The notes: generated from the letters alone by a model not told the origin. DNA of 64,000 nucleotides from Pseudomonadota bacterium (GCA_018241965.1 JAFECS010000038.1:1-64000); one strand, 5' to 3'. Positions 40,552 to 49,871 are shown, numbered from the stretch's first letter. Translations and numbers: made by a program.

Positions 40552-41018
40552 TGCTTTTTCTCATACACATCAAGAAGTTGTAATCTTGTCGCATTTAGCC
40601 GAGCAATTAATAATTGTGCAAATCGCTTCATCAGTTTTAAACCCATTTCAGGTTTTTTATCTAATTTTTCTCTTAAACATTTGCCGTTAATCATAATGGT
40701 TCGCGTAGGCTCTGTGGCTATCGCTTCAAATGACCATTTGAATGGCGGGAATAGCCATGACCATCCTAAAAACTCCCCTTCACTGATGGTCTGTATGACT
40801 TTGCTTTCATGATGTGTTATTGGCAAGCAAATAGCCACTTTACCTGCACGAATCAGATAAAATTCATCGGCAGGAGAATTTTCTTTGGCAATAATATCAT
40901 CCTTGTGAAAAACTTTATTTTGCGCACACCCACTAATAAAATTAATATCTTCATCGCTAAAATCTTTAAAGAAATGATGTTCTTTTAATATTTGATTAAT
41001 ATTTTTCATATTATTCAT
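40548..41018 (-). CDS. cNMP-binding-domain protein of the hydrogenase locus, no DNA-binding domain
   Basis: About 156 residues form one Crp-like cyclic nucleotide-binding domain (RAGKVAICLPITHHES, ISEGEFLGWSWLFPPF) and a C-terminal helix; there is no helix-turn-helix. The phosphate-binding cassette reads GEFLGWSWLFPPFKWSFEA and lacks the Arg-Ser/Thr pair that holds cAMP in Crp, so a different ligand or none is likely. Being inside the structural operon, it may be an accessory subunit or redox sensor rather than a transcription factor. The start could be the ATG at 41018 or the one at 41009. Confidence 0.85.
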   Translation of the reverse strand: MNNMKNINQILKEHHFFKDFSDEDINFISGCAQNKVFHKDDIIAKENSPADEFYLIRAGKVAICLPITHHESKVIQTISEGEFLGWSWLFPPFKWSFEAIATEPTRTIMINGKCLREKLDKKPEMGLKLMKRFAQLLIARLNATRLQLLDVYEKKQ

Positions 41019-42123
41019 CACCTCTTGTTAGGGCTGTATATTCTTCGGTAATATCTATCCCAACAGGACACCAGGTGATACACCGACCGCAACCTACACA
41101 ACCTGATGTGTCGAATTGATCATACCAGCTGGCAAGTTTATGGGTGATCCATTGCCGATAACGTGATTGCGCTGAGGATCTAACCGGGGTTTGATGCACA
41201 GCTGAATATTCTTGAGAGAAACAAGTATCCCAATGTTTAATATGCGTTGCATTTTGCTTAGCTAAATCGCTGACAACTTCTTCGCGCGAGCAAAAGCAAG
41301 TTGGGCATGCAAGCGTACAGTTCGCGCAATTAATACATCTTTGCGCCACCTCATTCCAATGATCACTATCATGGGCCGCATAGAGCTTTTCTTTGATATT
41401 AAGCGTGTTCATTTTACGCCCCATGTGACTTGCAGTATGTGCCAGCATATTCTTTTTGGCATCAAACTCGTTTGGTGTTAATTCATCCATCGGCAAGGTA
41501 TCAAAAATTTCTTGGCCCTTAATGCTTCCTGCTTCGAGAATAAAATAATGTTCATTCTCATTGATGATTTCACTTAGATTTAAGTCATATGCTAAAGTTA
41601 CTTCAGGGCCAGTATTCATGGAAACACAAAAACAAGTATTGGCAGCCGTGTGACAATTAAGCGCAACAATAAAAGCCTTCTGGCGTCTTTGTTTATAATG
41701 TTCGTTGATATATTGCCCCTGAATAAACACTTTATCTTGAATGTGAATAGCATGTAATTCACAGGATCTGACACCGATAAAGGCCATTTTTTTAATGTTA
41801 TCGATTGAGAGGGTTTGCACATCGCCCTGTTTAGAAATTTGATAGCTCTTTTCTTTGGCAACAAATAAAAATTCTTTAAAACTTCTGTTGCCAATGTTAT
41901 AACCAAAATAGGCATTATCGTTACGCTTTTTTAGCCGATAAGTCCCTTTTTCTTGAAAATCAGACCACCCTTGCGGTAAGTCTTGTGCTGTTTGAATATG
42001 ATCATAGGTAATGCAATTATCTGTTAACTTAGGTCCAATAAGATCAAACCCGGCTTTTTGTAATGAGGAAAAAAGCAAGTTTAAATCTTGGGCTTTGAGC
42101 TTACCTTTTTTGTTAGCTTTCAT
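41011..42123 (-). CDS. hydrogenase beta subunit, 4Fe-4S dicluster protein
   Basis: The 370-residue protein matches sulfhydrogenase beta subunits and the related anaerobic sulfite reductase A. Two ferredoxin motifs lie at the C-terminus, CINCANCTLACPTCFC from residue 263 and CVGCGRCITWCPVGID from 342. It passes electrons between the gamma flavoprotein and the hydrogenase core. The N-terminal part has the family's GVRSCELHAIHIQD. It starts 6 bases after hupE. Confidence 0.93.
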   Translation of the reverse strand: MKANKKGKLKAQDLNLLFSSLQKAGFDLIGPKLTDNCITYDHIQTAQDLPQGWSDFQEKGTYRLKKRNDNAYFGYNIGNRSFKEFLFVAKEKSYQISKQGDVQTLSIDNIKKMAFIGVRSCELHAIHIQDKVFIQGQYINEHYKQRRQKAFIVALNCHTAANTCFCVSMNTGPEVTLAYDLNLSEIINENEHYFILEAGSIKGQEIFDTLPMDELTPNEFDAKKNMLAHTASHMGRKMNTLNIKEKLYAAHDSDHWNEVAQRCINCANCTLACPTCFCSREEVVSDLAKQNATHIKHWDTCFSQEYSAVHQTPVRSSAQSRYRQWITHKLASWYDQFDTSGCVGCGRCITWCPVGIDITEEYTALTRGDE

Positions 42124-42129
42124 GGTGCT

Positions 42130-42687
42130 TTATATCCAAAATGTGCAAGCTGCCAGCAACATGCCCATTGCTCGCAAAATCCAGGTTTGCTTAGGGATCA
42201 AAAATAAGCCCACTCGCATCGCTAAAAGTTGAAGTGCCAAAGTTGCACTCATAAACCCTAGCGCATATTGCCAAATAGAAACAGTAGCTGGCATTTCTGC
42301 ACCATGCGCAAACCCATGGCACAAAGCAAATGAGCCTATGAGTATCAGTAAGAATATTGAGGGAAGATGGTTTGGAAAAGATGCACACAAACCTAATACC
42401 AGCACCGATAAGGTGATCCCTAGTTCAGCTAAAGATAAGTGTACGCCAAGCGCCCCGATGACACCGCCCATAATCATCATGCCTACAAAGACGGCCGGAT
42501 AAAGCCAGCGCTTATTTTTTTGACTCGCTATCAAACCAACGGCAATCATTGCTAACGCATGATCCATACCCGTTAATGGGTGTAAAAAGCCGGCTTCAAA
42601 TCCTTGATAGCCTAAATGATTAGGGTGGGCAAAACAGGTAAGGGGGAGAAGAAGACTAAGAAAAAAGTAATTTTTTATTTTGCTCAT
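42130..42687 (-). CDS. hupE: HupE/UreJ-family nickel transporter
   Basis: HupE-family proteins import nickel (or cobalt). The 185-residue product has a cleavable-looking signal sequence ending in CFA, the metal-binding motif HPLTGMDHALAM and a second His-rich segment LCHGFAHGAEM, with about six membrane helices. As first gene of the hydrogenase operon it supplies nickel for the enzyme. The AAGGA site lies 13 bases downstream of a paired REP element, so the promoter must be beyond or within that element. Confidence 0.93.
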   Translation of the reverse strand: MSKIKNYFFLSLLLPLTCFAHPNHLGYQGFEAGFLHPLTGMDHALAMIAVGLIASQKNKRWLYPAVFVGMMIMGGVIGALGVHLSLAELGITLSVLVLGLCASFPNHLPSIFLLILIGSFALCHGFAHGAEMPATVSIWQYALGFMSATLALQLLAMRVGLFLIPKQTWILRAMGMLLAACTFWI

Positions 42688-42700
42688 AACTCATCCTTAA

Positions 42701-42762
42701 GTAGGGGCGCATCCTGTATGCGCCCATCAAATCTTTGCTCTTTATGGGCGCATCGCCCCTAC
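42701..42762. repeat. paired REP element, family A copy 3, shortened
   Basis: The left arm (42701-42727) is identical to copy 1. The right arm (42744-42762) has the same ends but lacks eight bases of its stem and loop, and the middle is cut to 16 bases (starting CAAATCTTTG). It lies between the Trm112-like gene and hupE. Confidence 0.85.
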
Positions 42763-42792
42763 AAAGATTAAAATTTCATGATGGGAATTTTA

Positions 42793-42969
42793 TTATTCCT
42801 CATCACTACTTATTTTACGCGCCTCTTCTTCTAACATTACCGGAATATCATCTCGAATAGGAAACCCTAGCTTATCTAATTTACAAATAAGCTCATTGTT
42901 TTCTTTTTTATAAAGGAGGGGTTGCTTGCAAATTGGGCAAGCGAGAATGTCGAGTAGCTTTTTGTCCAC
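42793..42969 (-). CDS. Trm112/YcaR-family small zinc-binding protein
   Basis: A 58-residue frame starts with GTG at 42969 (GGAG nine bases upstream) and reads [18 protein letters not shown], then [20 protein letters not shown], matching the YcaR/Trm112 family (E. coli YcaR begins MDHRLLEIIACPVC). The CPxC pair and a later Cys are visible; the second pair is incomplete. The gene overlaps the end of lpxK by 62 bases, its usual neighbour in gammaproteobacteria. The eukaryotic relatives activate methyltransferases; the bacterial role is unsettled. Confidence 0.88.
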   Translation of the reverse strand: MDKKLLDILACPICKQPLLYKKENNELICKLDKLGFPIRDDIPVMLEEEARKISSDEE

Positions 42970-43957
42970 TGCGTAATCTCCGTAATATTTGTTCCATCAT
43001 TTCTATTGGTAGTTTAACTTCTAAACGTACGACAAAAATATTGCCTTGTTCACATCGTTGACATTTTACGGCATCTTTTTCCGTCATTAAAATCGGATAA
43101 TTATCATCAAAAGTAAGATCTTTATTTGAATAGGCATGATGATCACTAAATCGATGTTCTATTAATTTAATGCCTTTGTCTCGCAACATATTAAAAAATC
43201 TTTCAGGATGGCCAATACCCGCAACAGCATGTACTTTCTTTCCAATAAAATCATCCAGTGTTTGCTGACTATGGCTGTCGTTTAGCTTTGTAACCGTATT
43301 CGCTAATTGCGTTTGCATCGCCCATTCATTTTCCAGCGCTTTACCATTTGCGACGATAAAATCTACCCGTTTAAGACGTTGTGGACTTTCTCGCAAGGGG
43401 CCAACTGGCAAGCAAAAGCCATTGCCAAAGCGTCTTTGGGCATCAATAACGGCAATTTCAATATCTCTTTGAAGACGATAATGTTGTAAGCCATCATCGC
43501 AAATAATCACATCTACCTTGGGAAAATGTTTTTCAATAAAGGGAAGCGCTAAAACACGTGAACGACTTGCAAGAACGGTGATGTCTTTACAAGCACTTGC
43601 CATCCATAAAGCTTCATCTCCCACCTTTTTCACGTCAGAATTTGTATCAACTTGGCTGATCTCATTTTTGTTTAAGGAGCTGGCATAACCATGCATTAAT
43701 ATAGCGGGTGTATAACCCTGTTTGTGCAAATAATTGGCCAAGTAGGCAACCAGCGGTGTTTTACCAGTTCCTCCCACGGTGATATTACCTACAATAATTA
43801 ACGGAATTTTCGCGCTAGTTGGTCCTTTACCTCGAAAATAATAATATCGCAAAAGTGAAATTAATTGAAAAAGCCAAGACAAGGGCAAAAGTAAAAAATG
43901 TATCAGCGTTCTTGTATGCCAAAATTGAAGCAACTTCAATGTGAAAGCTTGTTTCAT
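42908..43957 (-). CDS. lpxK: tetraacyldisaccharide 4'-kinase
   Basis: LpxK phosphorylates the lipid A disaccharide precursor in the inner membrane. The 349-residue product has one N-terminal hydrophobic segment, the P-loop [17 protein letters not shown] and the family motif [19 protein letters not shown]. Its start codon shares a base with the msbA stop (TAATG). Confidence 0.95.
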   Translation of the reverse strand: MKQAFTLKLLQFWHTRTLIHFLLLPLSWLFQLISLLRYYYFRGKGPTSAKIPLIIVGNITVGGTGKTPLVAYLANYLHKQGYTPAILMHGYASSLNKNEISQVDTNSDVKKVGDEALWMASACKDITVLASRSRVLALPFIEKHFPKVDVIICDDGLQHYRLQRDIEIAVIDAQRRFGNGFCLPVGPLRESPQRLKRVDFIVANGKALENEWAMQTQLANTVTKLNDSHSQQTLDDFIGKKVHAVAGIGHPERFFNMLRDKGIKLIEHRFSDHHAYSNKDLTFDDNYPILMTEKDAVKCQRCEQGNIFVVRLEVKLPIEMMEQILRRLRSGQKATRHSRLPNLQATPPL

Positions 43958-45732
43958 TAAGCATTTACCACTTTAATCGAGGGATCTTGGTATTGCATAA
44001 CTCTTAACGAGGCATACACGCCATTTAAACTCATTAGCTCTTCGTGCGAGCCCATTTCAATGATTCGCCCTTTGTCGATAACAATAATGCGATCTGCTTT
44101 TTCAATCGTAGAAAGTCGGTGCGCAATCACCAACGTTGTGCAACAAGCCATCAATTTCTCTAGGGCTTCTTGAATATAACGTTCTGATTCTGTATCCAAG
44201 GCACTTGTTGCCTCGTCTAGAATTAAAATGGGGGCTCTTTTCAAAATAGCTCTGGCGATGGCTATACGCTGACGCTGCCCTCCTGATAGTCTGACGCCAT
44301 TTTCACCAATGATGGTATCAAAACCTTGTGGTAAATTTTCAATAAACTCTTTGGCATGGGCAGAAATAGCGGCATTGATAATGTCTTGTGAAGTGACATT
44401 ATCACAGCCATAGGCAATATTTTTAGCAACTGTATCATTAAACAAAGTGACATTTTGAGACACGATAGCAATCTGTTGTCGTAAAGTGGCTAAGGGTAAT
44501 TCCATAATGTTAATACCATCGACAAAAATTTCACCCTTGGCATCATAAAAACGTGGCAATAAGTTTACTAAGGTGGATTTACCACCCCCTGAACGCCCCA
44601 CCAATGCGATGGTTTCACCGGCTTTGACTTCAAAAGAGATATCTTTTAGCACAGATTCTGCTTGCGGTCCGTAGGTAAAACTAATATTACGATAAGCAAC
44701 ATTACCAGCTGGGAAGCGTAACGTTGATGTTCCATTATCCAGTTCAGGTGCTTCATCTAAAAAGGCAAAAATACTTGCCGCCCCTGCAATGCCCTTTTGA
44801 ATATTATTATTAAGCTTGGTGAATTCTTTAATAGGACGCAATAAAGCAATCATGGAAGTCATCATGGCAGCAAAAGCACCAGGGCTGATAGAAGTACGTA
44901 ATGCATCTTCAGGGCTCAGTGTTGCTAAATACACGGTGACAGCCAAAGCCATCGAACCAATAATTTGCACCATGGGCACACTTAAAGCAGAAGTGGCAAT
45001 AAGCTTCATTTCTTGACGACGATTACGTTGCAGTACCTGTTCAAAACGCTTTGTTTCAAATGCTTGCCCACCAAAGGCTTTAATAACTTTTTGCCCTTCA
45101 ATGGCTTCTTCAGCGGCATGGGTCACATTCCCCATTGAATCTTGAATACGTGAACTCACCCCACGTACACGTTTACTCACTACATGCATCACCCCAATCA
45201 TGATGGGGATGGTCACAAAAAATAAAAAGGTTAAACGCCAACTAATTGAAAGCATCACTGCTATCAAAGCAATAACCGTAAATGATTCTCTCACTAGCGT
45301 GGTTAATGCATCAGAACTGGCATTAGCGACTTGTTCAACGTTATAAGTAATTTTTGATAATATTTCACCACTGGTCGTGCGGTCATAATAGGAAGTGGGC
45401 AGTTTTAATAAGTGAGAAAACATTTCTTGTCTAAAAGTCATAACAACATTTCTGCCCACCCATCCCATAAAAAAAGTGGATAAAAAAGTAGCTAAGCCTC
45501 TGATGACAAAGATCCCGATAATGACAAAGGGGATCCAATGAATAAAAGTTTTGTTATGATTAACAAAGCCTTCATTCAAAAGCGGCTCTAGTAATTTAAT
45601 CATACCGGCATCGACTGCGCCGTATAAAATATTTCCTAAAATGGCTAACACAAAAGCGTAGCGATAAGGCCAAACATAGGATAATAAACGTCGATAAACC
45701 GCTTGGCTGGAGTAACCGGATGTGGAAGTCAT
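43957..45732 (-). CDS. msbA: lipid A export ABC transporter MsbA
   Basis: MsbA flips lipid A-core to the outer leaflet of the inner membrane. Six membrane helices precede an ATPase domain with Walker A VGRSGGGKSTLV, the signature LSGGQRQRIAIARA and Walker B ILILDEATSALD. The ATG at 45732 gives 591 residues, close to the usual 582; the frame extends upstream to a TTG overlapping exbD. The partner lpxK follows directly. No C39 peptidase domain is present, so it is not a bacteriocin exporter. Confidence 0.95.
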   Translation of the reverse strand: MTSTSGYSSQAVYRRLLSYVWPYRYAFVLAILGNILYGAVDAGMIKLLEPLLNEGFVNHNKTFIHWIPFVIIGIFVIRGLATFLSTFFMGWVGRNVVMTFRQEMFSHLLKLPTSYYDRTTSGEILSKITYNVEQVANASSDALTTLVRESFTVIALIAVMLSISWRLTFLFFVTIPIMIGVMHVVSKRVRGVSSRIQDSMGNVTHAAEEAIEGQKVIKAFGGQAFETKRFEQVLQRNRRQEMKLIATSALSVPMVQIIGSMALAVTVYLATLSPEDALRTSISPGAFAAMMTSMIALLRPIKEFTKLNNNIQKGIAGAASIFAFLDEAPELDNGTSTLRFPAGNVAYRNISFTYGPQAESVLKDISFEVKAGETIALVGRSGGGKSTLVNLLPRFYDAKGEIFVDGINIMELPLATLRQQIAIVSQNVTLFNDTVAKNIAYGCDNVTSQDIINAAISAHAKEFIENLPQGFDTIIGENGVRLSGGQRQRIAIARAILKRAPILILDEATSALDTESERYIQEALEKLMACCTTLVIAHRLSTIEKADRIIVIDKGRIIEMGSHEELMSLNGVYASLRVMQYQDPSIKVVNA

Positions 45733-45760
45733 TGTTTGTGTTAAACCTACTGCATTTGAA

Positions 45761-46168
45761 TTACTTTTGCGCAATGATTTGTACTTTATTTACTCCCAAT
45801 TGTGAAGCAACTTCCAGTACACTAACCACTGCTTGATGTGGGGCCTTTTTATCACCTGCAACGACAATGGCAAGTGATTTATTTTGTTCAAGCTTCGACG
45901 CTAATACGCGCTTTAGCTTTTTAGGTTCATTCCCTAACGGATTTCCATTGAGGTAATACTCACCCTTAGCATCAACCCCAATTTCAAGGGTATTACCTTC
46001 TTTTGTGAGCGCTTGCACATCTGCTTTGGGTAACTGCACATCTAGTTGGGTAGCACCCTTAAATAGACTGGTTGATACCACAAAGAAAAGCAGCAACATA
46101 AAAACCACGTCAATAAACGGGGTTAGATCTATTCCTGCCTCTTCCTGTTTTCTTTCACTAAATTTCAT
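45761..46168 (-). CDS. exbD: ExbD/TolR-family proton-channel protein
   Basis: The 135-residue product has a single N-terminal membrane helix with the proton-path Asp in LTPFIDVVFMLLLFFVVSTS and a periplasmic domain. With ExbB it converts proton motive force to mechanical work at the envelope. No TonB lies nearby; this exbBD pair is positioned with comEC, msbA and lpxK as in pseudomonads and Legionella-like bacteria, so its partner is uncertain. Confidence 0.92.
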   Translation of the reverse strand: MKFSERKQEEAGIDLTPFIDVVFMLLLFFVVSTSLFKGATQLDVQLPKADVQALTKEGNTLEIGVDAKGEYYLNGNPLGNEPKKLKRVLASKLEQNKSLAIVVAGDKKAPHQAVVSVLEVASQLGVNKVQIIAQK

Positions 46169-46186
46169 TACCCAATCCCTGGTGAT

Positions 46187-46274
46187 CCCCGCGTTCCGCT
46201 TCCTGCTTCGCCAAAGGCTTCGCAGGACAAGGCGCTACACGCGGGGCTATTATACGCCGCAGCTGCCGCTGCGG
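46187..46274. repeat. GC-rich nested palindromes between exbB and exbD
   Basis: CCCCGCGT (46187-46194) pairs with ACGCGGGG (46239-46246), enclosing TCCTGC/GCAGGA (46201-46206 and 46222-46227). A separate hairpin CCGCAGC-TGCC-GCTGCGG follows at 46257-46274. The base composition is far more GC-rich than the flanks. Confidence 0.65.
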
Positions 46275-46298
46275 GGAAGTTTATTTTCTTATATAACT

Positions 46299-46937
46299 TT
46301 AGCTTTCTGCGCGATCTAGTTTGCGTACTGTCATAGTGGGGCCTAGCGCTTTTAACCCATCTATAAGCTTTTGAGCTTCTTTTTCAAGTTTTGCAGCAAA
46401 CTCATCTATTCTACGTCTAAAATAGCGATGAAACATTAAGCTAGGTATCGCAATAAAAAGACCAAATGCTGTTGTTAATAAAGCTTGCGCGATGCCTCCC
46501 GCTAATGCTTCAGGATCCGGATTTCCGCCCAATACAGCAAAAATTTGAATCATCCCTAAAACCGTACCCAAAAGACCAAGTAACGGTGCGGCAGAAGCGA
46601 TAGTTCCCAAAGTATTGAGGTACCTTTCCAACTCAACAATGACTTGGCGCCCCTGATCTTCCATGCGTGAACGCATAGCGGTGATCCCTTGCTCACTGTG
46701 TTGCAGACCTTTGGATAAGATATGTCCCAGTGGACTTTGCACAGCCAATTCACTTAAGCGTATAGGTTTACCCTCACGCATAGAAAGACTACGTAAGATA
46801 TGTTGAACTAAATCTGGCGGTATTATTTTTGGCTCTCGCAGTACCCAAAATCGCTCGGCAATAATTGCCAAGGCAATAATGGAACATCCCAAAAGCGGGA
46901 ACATTAACCAGCCTCCTGCCAGTAGTATGTCAATCAC
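46299..46937 (-). CDS. exbB: ExbB/TolQ-family proton-channel protein
   Basis: The product has 212 residues from a GTG at 46937 with GGAG upstream; it overlaps the comEC stop as GTGA. A longer frame from 46994 would overlap comEC by 61 bases and has no site. Three membrane helices are visible: GGWLMFPLLGCSIIALAIIAE, the region around GTIASAAPLLGLLGTVLGMI and the region around QALLTTAFGLFIAIPSLMFH. The TIASAAPLLGLLGTV segment is the MotA/TolQ/ExbB signature. Confidence 0.93.
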   Translation of the reverse strand: MIDILLAGGWLMFPLLGCSIIALAIIAERFWVLREPKIIPPDLVQHILRSLSMREGKPIRLSELAVQSPLGHILSKGLQHSEQGITAMRSRMEDQGRQVIVELERYLNTLGTIASAAPLLGLLGTVLGMIQIFAVLGGNPDPEALAGGIAQALLTTAFGLFIAIPSLMFHRYFRRRIDEFAAKLEKEAQKLIDGLKALGPTMTVRKLDRAES

Positions 46938-49273
46938 CTTATATCTCCGATATCCATTGTGCGATGCCAATAACGACGAGATTTTTCTCGCCAACCCAAA
47001 GGAGGCGTTAAGCTTGGCTTATTTTCCAAACGGAACAACAATGCTCCTGTTTGCGATACAAGTAGATTTTTTGCGCCTACCTCTTCATAGCGTTTTAACA
47101 CTGCTTGCTTAGGAAATCCATATTGATTTGCTATACCTACCGGAAATAATGCGTATTGTGGCTTCACTGCTTGGACAAATGCTTGCGAGGAAGAAGTCAA
47201 ACTTCCATGATGTGGCACAACTAATATCGTGCTCGCAAGCATGTGAGGATATGTTTTTAACAACCGTTCTTCAGCTTTTTGTTCAATATCTCCTGTCAAT
47301 AAAATACTGTGGTGTTGTGTGCTCACCTTTAACACACACGAGTGATTATTTCTGTCATGCTTTCTTTTAGCGGCTTGTTCACTTTCTGATGCACCATTTA
47401 ACAAGGTAAAAGTAACACCATCCCATTCCCACATACTTCCATCTTTACATAAGCTTGCTTGCTGCGTTAATAACAAAGGTTCGCTTGATAAAATTTCATT
47501 TATCTTGCCTTGTTCAAAAGCCTCTAACCCACCACGATGATCTAAATCACCATGGCTGATAATCACTTTATCAAAATGTTTGATATGTTCTTGGCGCATA
47601 AATGGTTTTATCACCCGTTTGCCTGCATTATCCTGCGCATGATAACGAGGGCCTGCATCAAATAATAATGCATGATGTTCTGTTTGAATAATTGAAGCTA
47701 ATCCTTGCCCAACATCCAATAACGTAAAAAAACATTCTCCTTGTTTAGGGTGTTGGCCTTGGTAAAGTAACATGGGCAAGTAACCAAGCCATGCCAGATG
47801 TCTACTCGGCAGCCCTTTGGGGGCTATTAGCAAACAGGAAGCTATCAATGCAAGGATAAGATACGTTGTTGGGATCTCACCTATCTCAATCACTGGTAAT
47901 GACATATTCACCATTTTCTCAAGAATCGTATAAACAAAACCCAGGGTGAAATCGGCTATCGTGAAGACAAATTTTGCCATTGAGGGAGAAATAAAAGAGA
48001 TAAACAATCCACCTAAACAACAAGGCACAATGAAAAAATCGATGACTGGCAACACGATCATATTTGCAAAGGGAGATAACCATGGAATAGATTGGAAAAA
48101 AAAGACACAAAAAGGAATAAGCCCGATAAAAACTATCCATTGCGGCACAACCCATTGATGCCACCAGGATGATGCATTGTGTGAGCCACCATAAATTAAT
48201 GCCCCTACACATCCAAACGAAAGCCAAAAACCAATTTGCATCGTTGCCAAAGGATCCACTAACAAAACGCCTAAACAAGCTATTGCCAAGGCATGCCAGG
48301 TAAAAAGCATATGGCGTTTAAATAACGCATAAATGCATACCACAATCATGACTAAAGCACGTTGCGTGGGAACAGAAAATCCAGCTAGCGCTGAGTAGAT
48401 GAGTGCGCCTATTAAAGCAAATATTGCCCCATAACATTGGGCAGGCATCAGATCCGTAAAACGTGGAAAGCGCCGCACCAAAAAAGTAACCCAGCCACCA
48501 CATATCAAAGCAATGATGCTGATATGTAACCCCGAAATTGCAATTGCATGAATTGTCCCTGTAGCTTGAAAGATTTGCCACTGACCGGGGGTTATGTTGT
48601 GATAGACACCCAAGGTGGTAGCTTGAATAACACCTAAAAAAGTTTTATCAACCAATAAATTAGCTAAGTCATCATTTAATTTTTGTCTAAATCGAGTAAG
48701 TGAATAAGAGTGAACCTGTTGATAGTTTTCAAGTTCAAGTATTTTGCCTGTTAGACTGATCCCTTCCAGAAAAAGTTGTTTTTCTTGATCACTCATACCA
48801 GGATTTGCTAAATGCCAACGCGGCTTTAATTTCACCTTTGCACAAAATTTATCTTGATGGTGTAACAATATCGGTGGCTTTGACCAATGTAATCGAACCT
48901 TAACAGGCTTGGTCATTAATTTTTTGCCATGATAAATATCAAGCAATGCATCAAAACGCAAAGTATGCTCACGATACTGAGTCAAGCCATCAATGGTTCC
49001 ACAAACACTGATAGGTTTGTTGATATCCACTGATGGTTGTTCCCATTGCTGTTTTTGCGTTGCAGCAAAATAGGCCCAACTAAAGCCCATACTTGCACTG
49101 AGTAAAAAAGTGCCTATTTTTTTAATATTCTGATTTTTAAAGAATAAAGCAAATAGCGATATCACTAACAAACTTGTGAAAGACATCACTATAGGCAAAG
49201 GGTGTGCTAAAGTAGAAAAAGTATTGAGGAAAGTCGTGCCTGTTAAACAACCCAGGGCAAGCACAATAAGCAT
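46934..49273 (-). CDS. comEC: DNA internalisation competence protein ComEC/Rec2
   Basis: ComEC forms the inner-membrane channel for transforming DNA. The 779-residue product has N-terminal helices and an OB-like region. A polytopic Competence domain contains AIAISGLHISIIALICGGW. The C-terminal metallo-beta-lactamase-like domain has ISHGDLDHRGG and VVPHHGSLTSSSQAF. Presence of an intact comEC suggests natural transformation. Its start lies only 17 bases from the divergent DUF2062 start. Confidence 0.93.
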   Translation of the reverse strand: MLIVLALGCLTGTTFLNTFSTLAHPLPIVMSFTSLLVISLFALFFKNQNIKKIGTFLLSASMGFSWAYFAATQKQQWEQPSVDINKPISVCGTIDGLTQYREHTLRFDALLDIYHGKKLMTKPVKVRLHWSKPPILLHHQDKFCAKVKLKPRWHLANPGMSDQEKQLFLEGISLTGKILELENYQQVHSYSLTRFRQKLNDDLANLLVDKTFLGVIQATTLGVYHNITPGQWQIFQATGTIHAIAISGLHISIIALICGGWVTFLVRRFPRFTDLMPAQCYGAIFALIGALIYSALAGFSVPTQRALVMIVVCIYALFKRHMLFTWHALAIACLGVLLVDPLATMQIGFWLSFGCVGALIYGGSHNASSWWHQWVVPQWIVFIGLIPFCVFFFQSIPWLSPFANMIVLPVIDFFIVPCCLGGLFISFISPSMAKFVFTIADFTLGFVYTILEKMVNMSLPVIEIGEIPTTYLILALIASCLLIAPKGLPSRHLAWLGYLPMLLYQGQHPKQGECFFTLLDVGQGLASIIQTEHHALLFDAGPRYHAQDNAGKRVIKPFMRQEHIKHFDKVIISHGDLDHRGGLEAFEQGKINEILSSEPLLLTQQASLCKDGSMWEWDGVTFTLLNGASESEQAAKRKHDRNNHSCVLKVSTQHHSILLTGDIEQKAEERLLKTYPHMLASTILVVPHHGSLTSSSQAFVQAVKPQYALFPVGIANQYGFPKQAVLKRYEEVGAKNLLVSQTGALLFRLENKPSLTPPLGWREKSRRYWHRTMDIGDIR

Positions 49274-49290
49274 GGTTTTAAACCTAAAAA

Positions 49291-49866
49291 ATGTCTAAAA
49301 AACTTTTTAAGAAACTAGTTCATAAATACATTCCCAATATCAAAGAGCTCAAAGACAAAGAGCTCAAGCTTTTGGGAAAGTTTATTCATGATCCTAATCT
49401 TTGGCATTTCAATCGACATTCAGTTTCTACGGCTTTTAGCACGGGGTTATTTGCGGCTTTAATTCCTGTGCCCTTTCAAATGATGCTAGCAGCTATTCTC
49501 TCTATTATTTTTAGAGGTAACATTCCTATCGCGGCTGCTTTAGCTTGGGTCTCTAACCCTATCACTACCCCACCCTTACTCTATTTAGAATACAAAATTG
49601 GCACTTACGTGCTTGGAATTACCCCGCAAGAATTTCGCTTTGAGGCTTCCGTAGATTGGGTTATGCAACAATCGTATTCCTTAGCAGCTCCTATTTTAGT
49701 AGGTTGTTTTATTGCTGCTTTTGCCTTTGCCATCCTCGGTAATCTTATTGTACGTGTAATTTGGCGCCTATCCGTTATTAGCGCCTGGAAAAAACGCATG
49801 CGGCGCTTGAAAGCTCGCAAAATTCTATTCAAAAGAAAGAAAAAGCGCAAAAAAATTAAGAGATAA
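49291..49866 (+). CDS. DUF2062 family membrane protein, paralog 1
   Basis: The 191-residue protein contains the DUF2062 core: LWHFNRHSVSTAFSTGLFAALIPVPFQM, IPIAAALAWVSNPITTPPLLYLEYKIG and a C-terminal helix, followed by a strongly basic tail (KRKKKRKKIKR). At least two membrane segments are evident. The family's function is unknown. No good ribosome binding site precedes this ATG, and only 17 bases (GGTTTTAAACC and flanks) separate it from the comEC start, so the true start or a leaderless transcript is open. Confidence 0.88.
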   Translation: MSKKLFKKLVHKYIPNIKELKDKELKLLGKFIHDPNLWHFNRHSVSTAFSTGLFAALIPVPFQMMLAAILSIIFRGNIPIAAALAWVSNPITTPPLLYLEYKIGTYVLGITPQEFRFEASVDWVMQQSYSLAAPILVGCFIAAFAFAILGNLIVRVIWRLSVISAWKKRMRRLKARKILFKRKKKRKKIKR

Positions 49867-49871
49867 AGAAC

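Noticed and set aside
43957-45732. ABC transporter as exporter of the bacteriocin-like peptide
   Set aside because: It lacks the N-terminal C39 peptidase domain and sits with lpxK, so it is MsbA.
46005-46319. Plus-strand 104-residue ORF across the exbB-exbD gap
   Set aside because: It is antisense to exbD and runs through GC-rich palindromes; no ribosome binding site or sensible protein.
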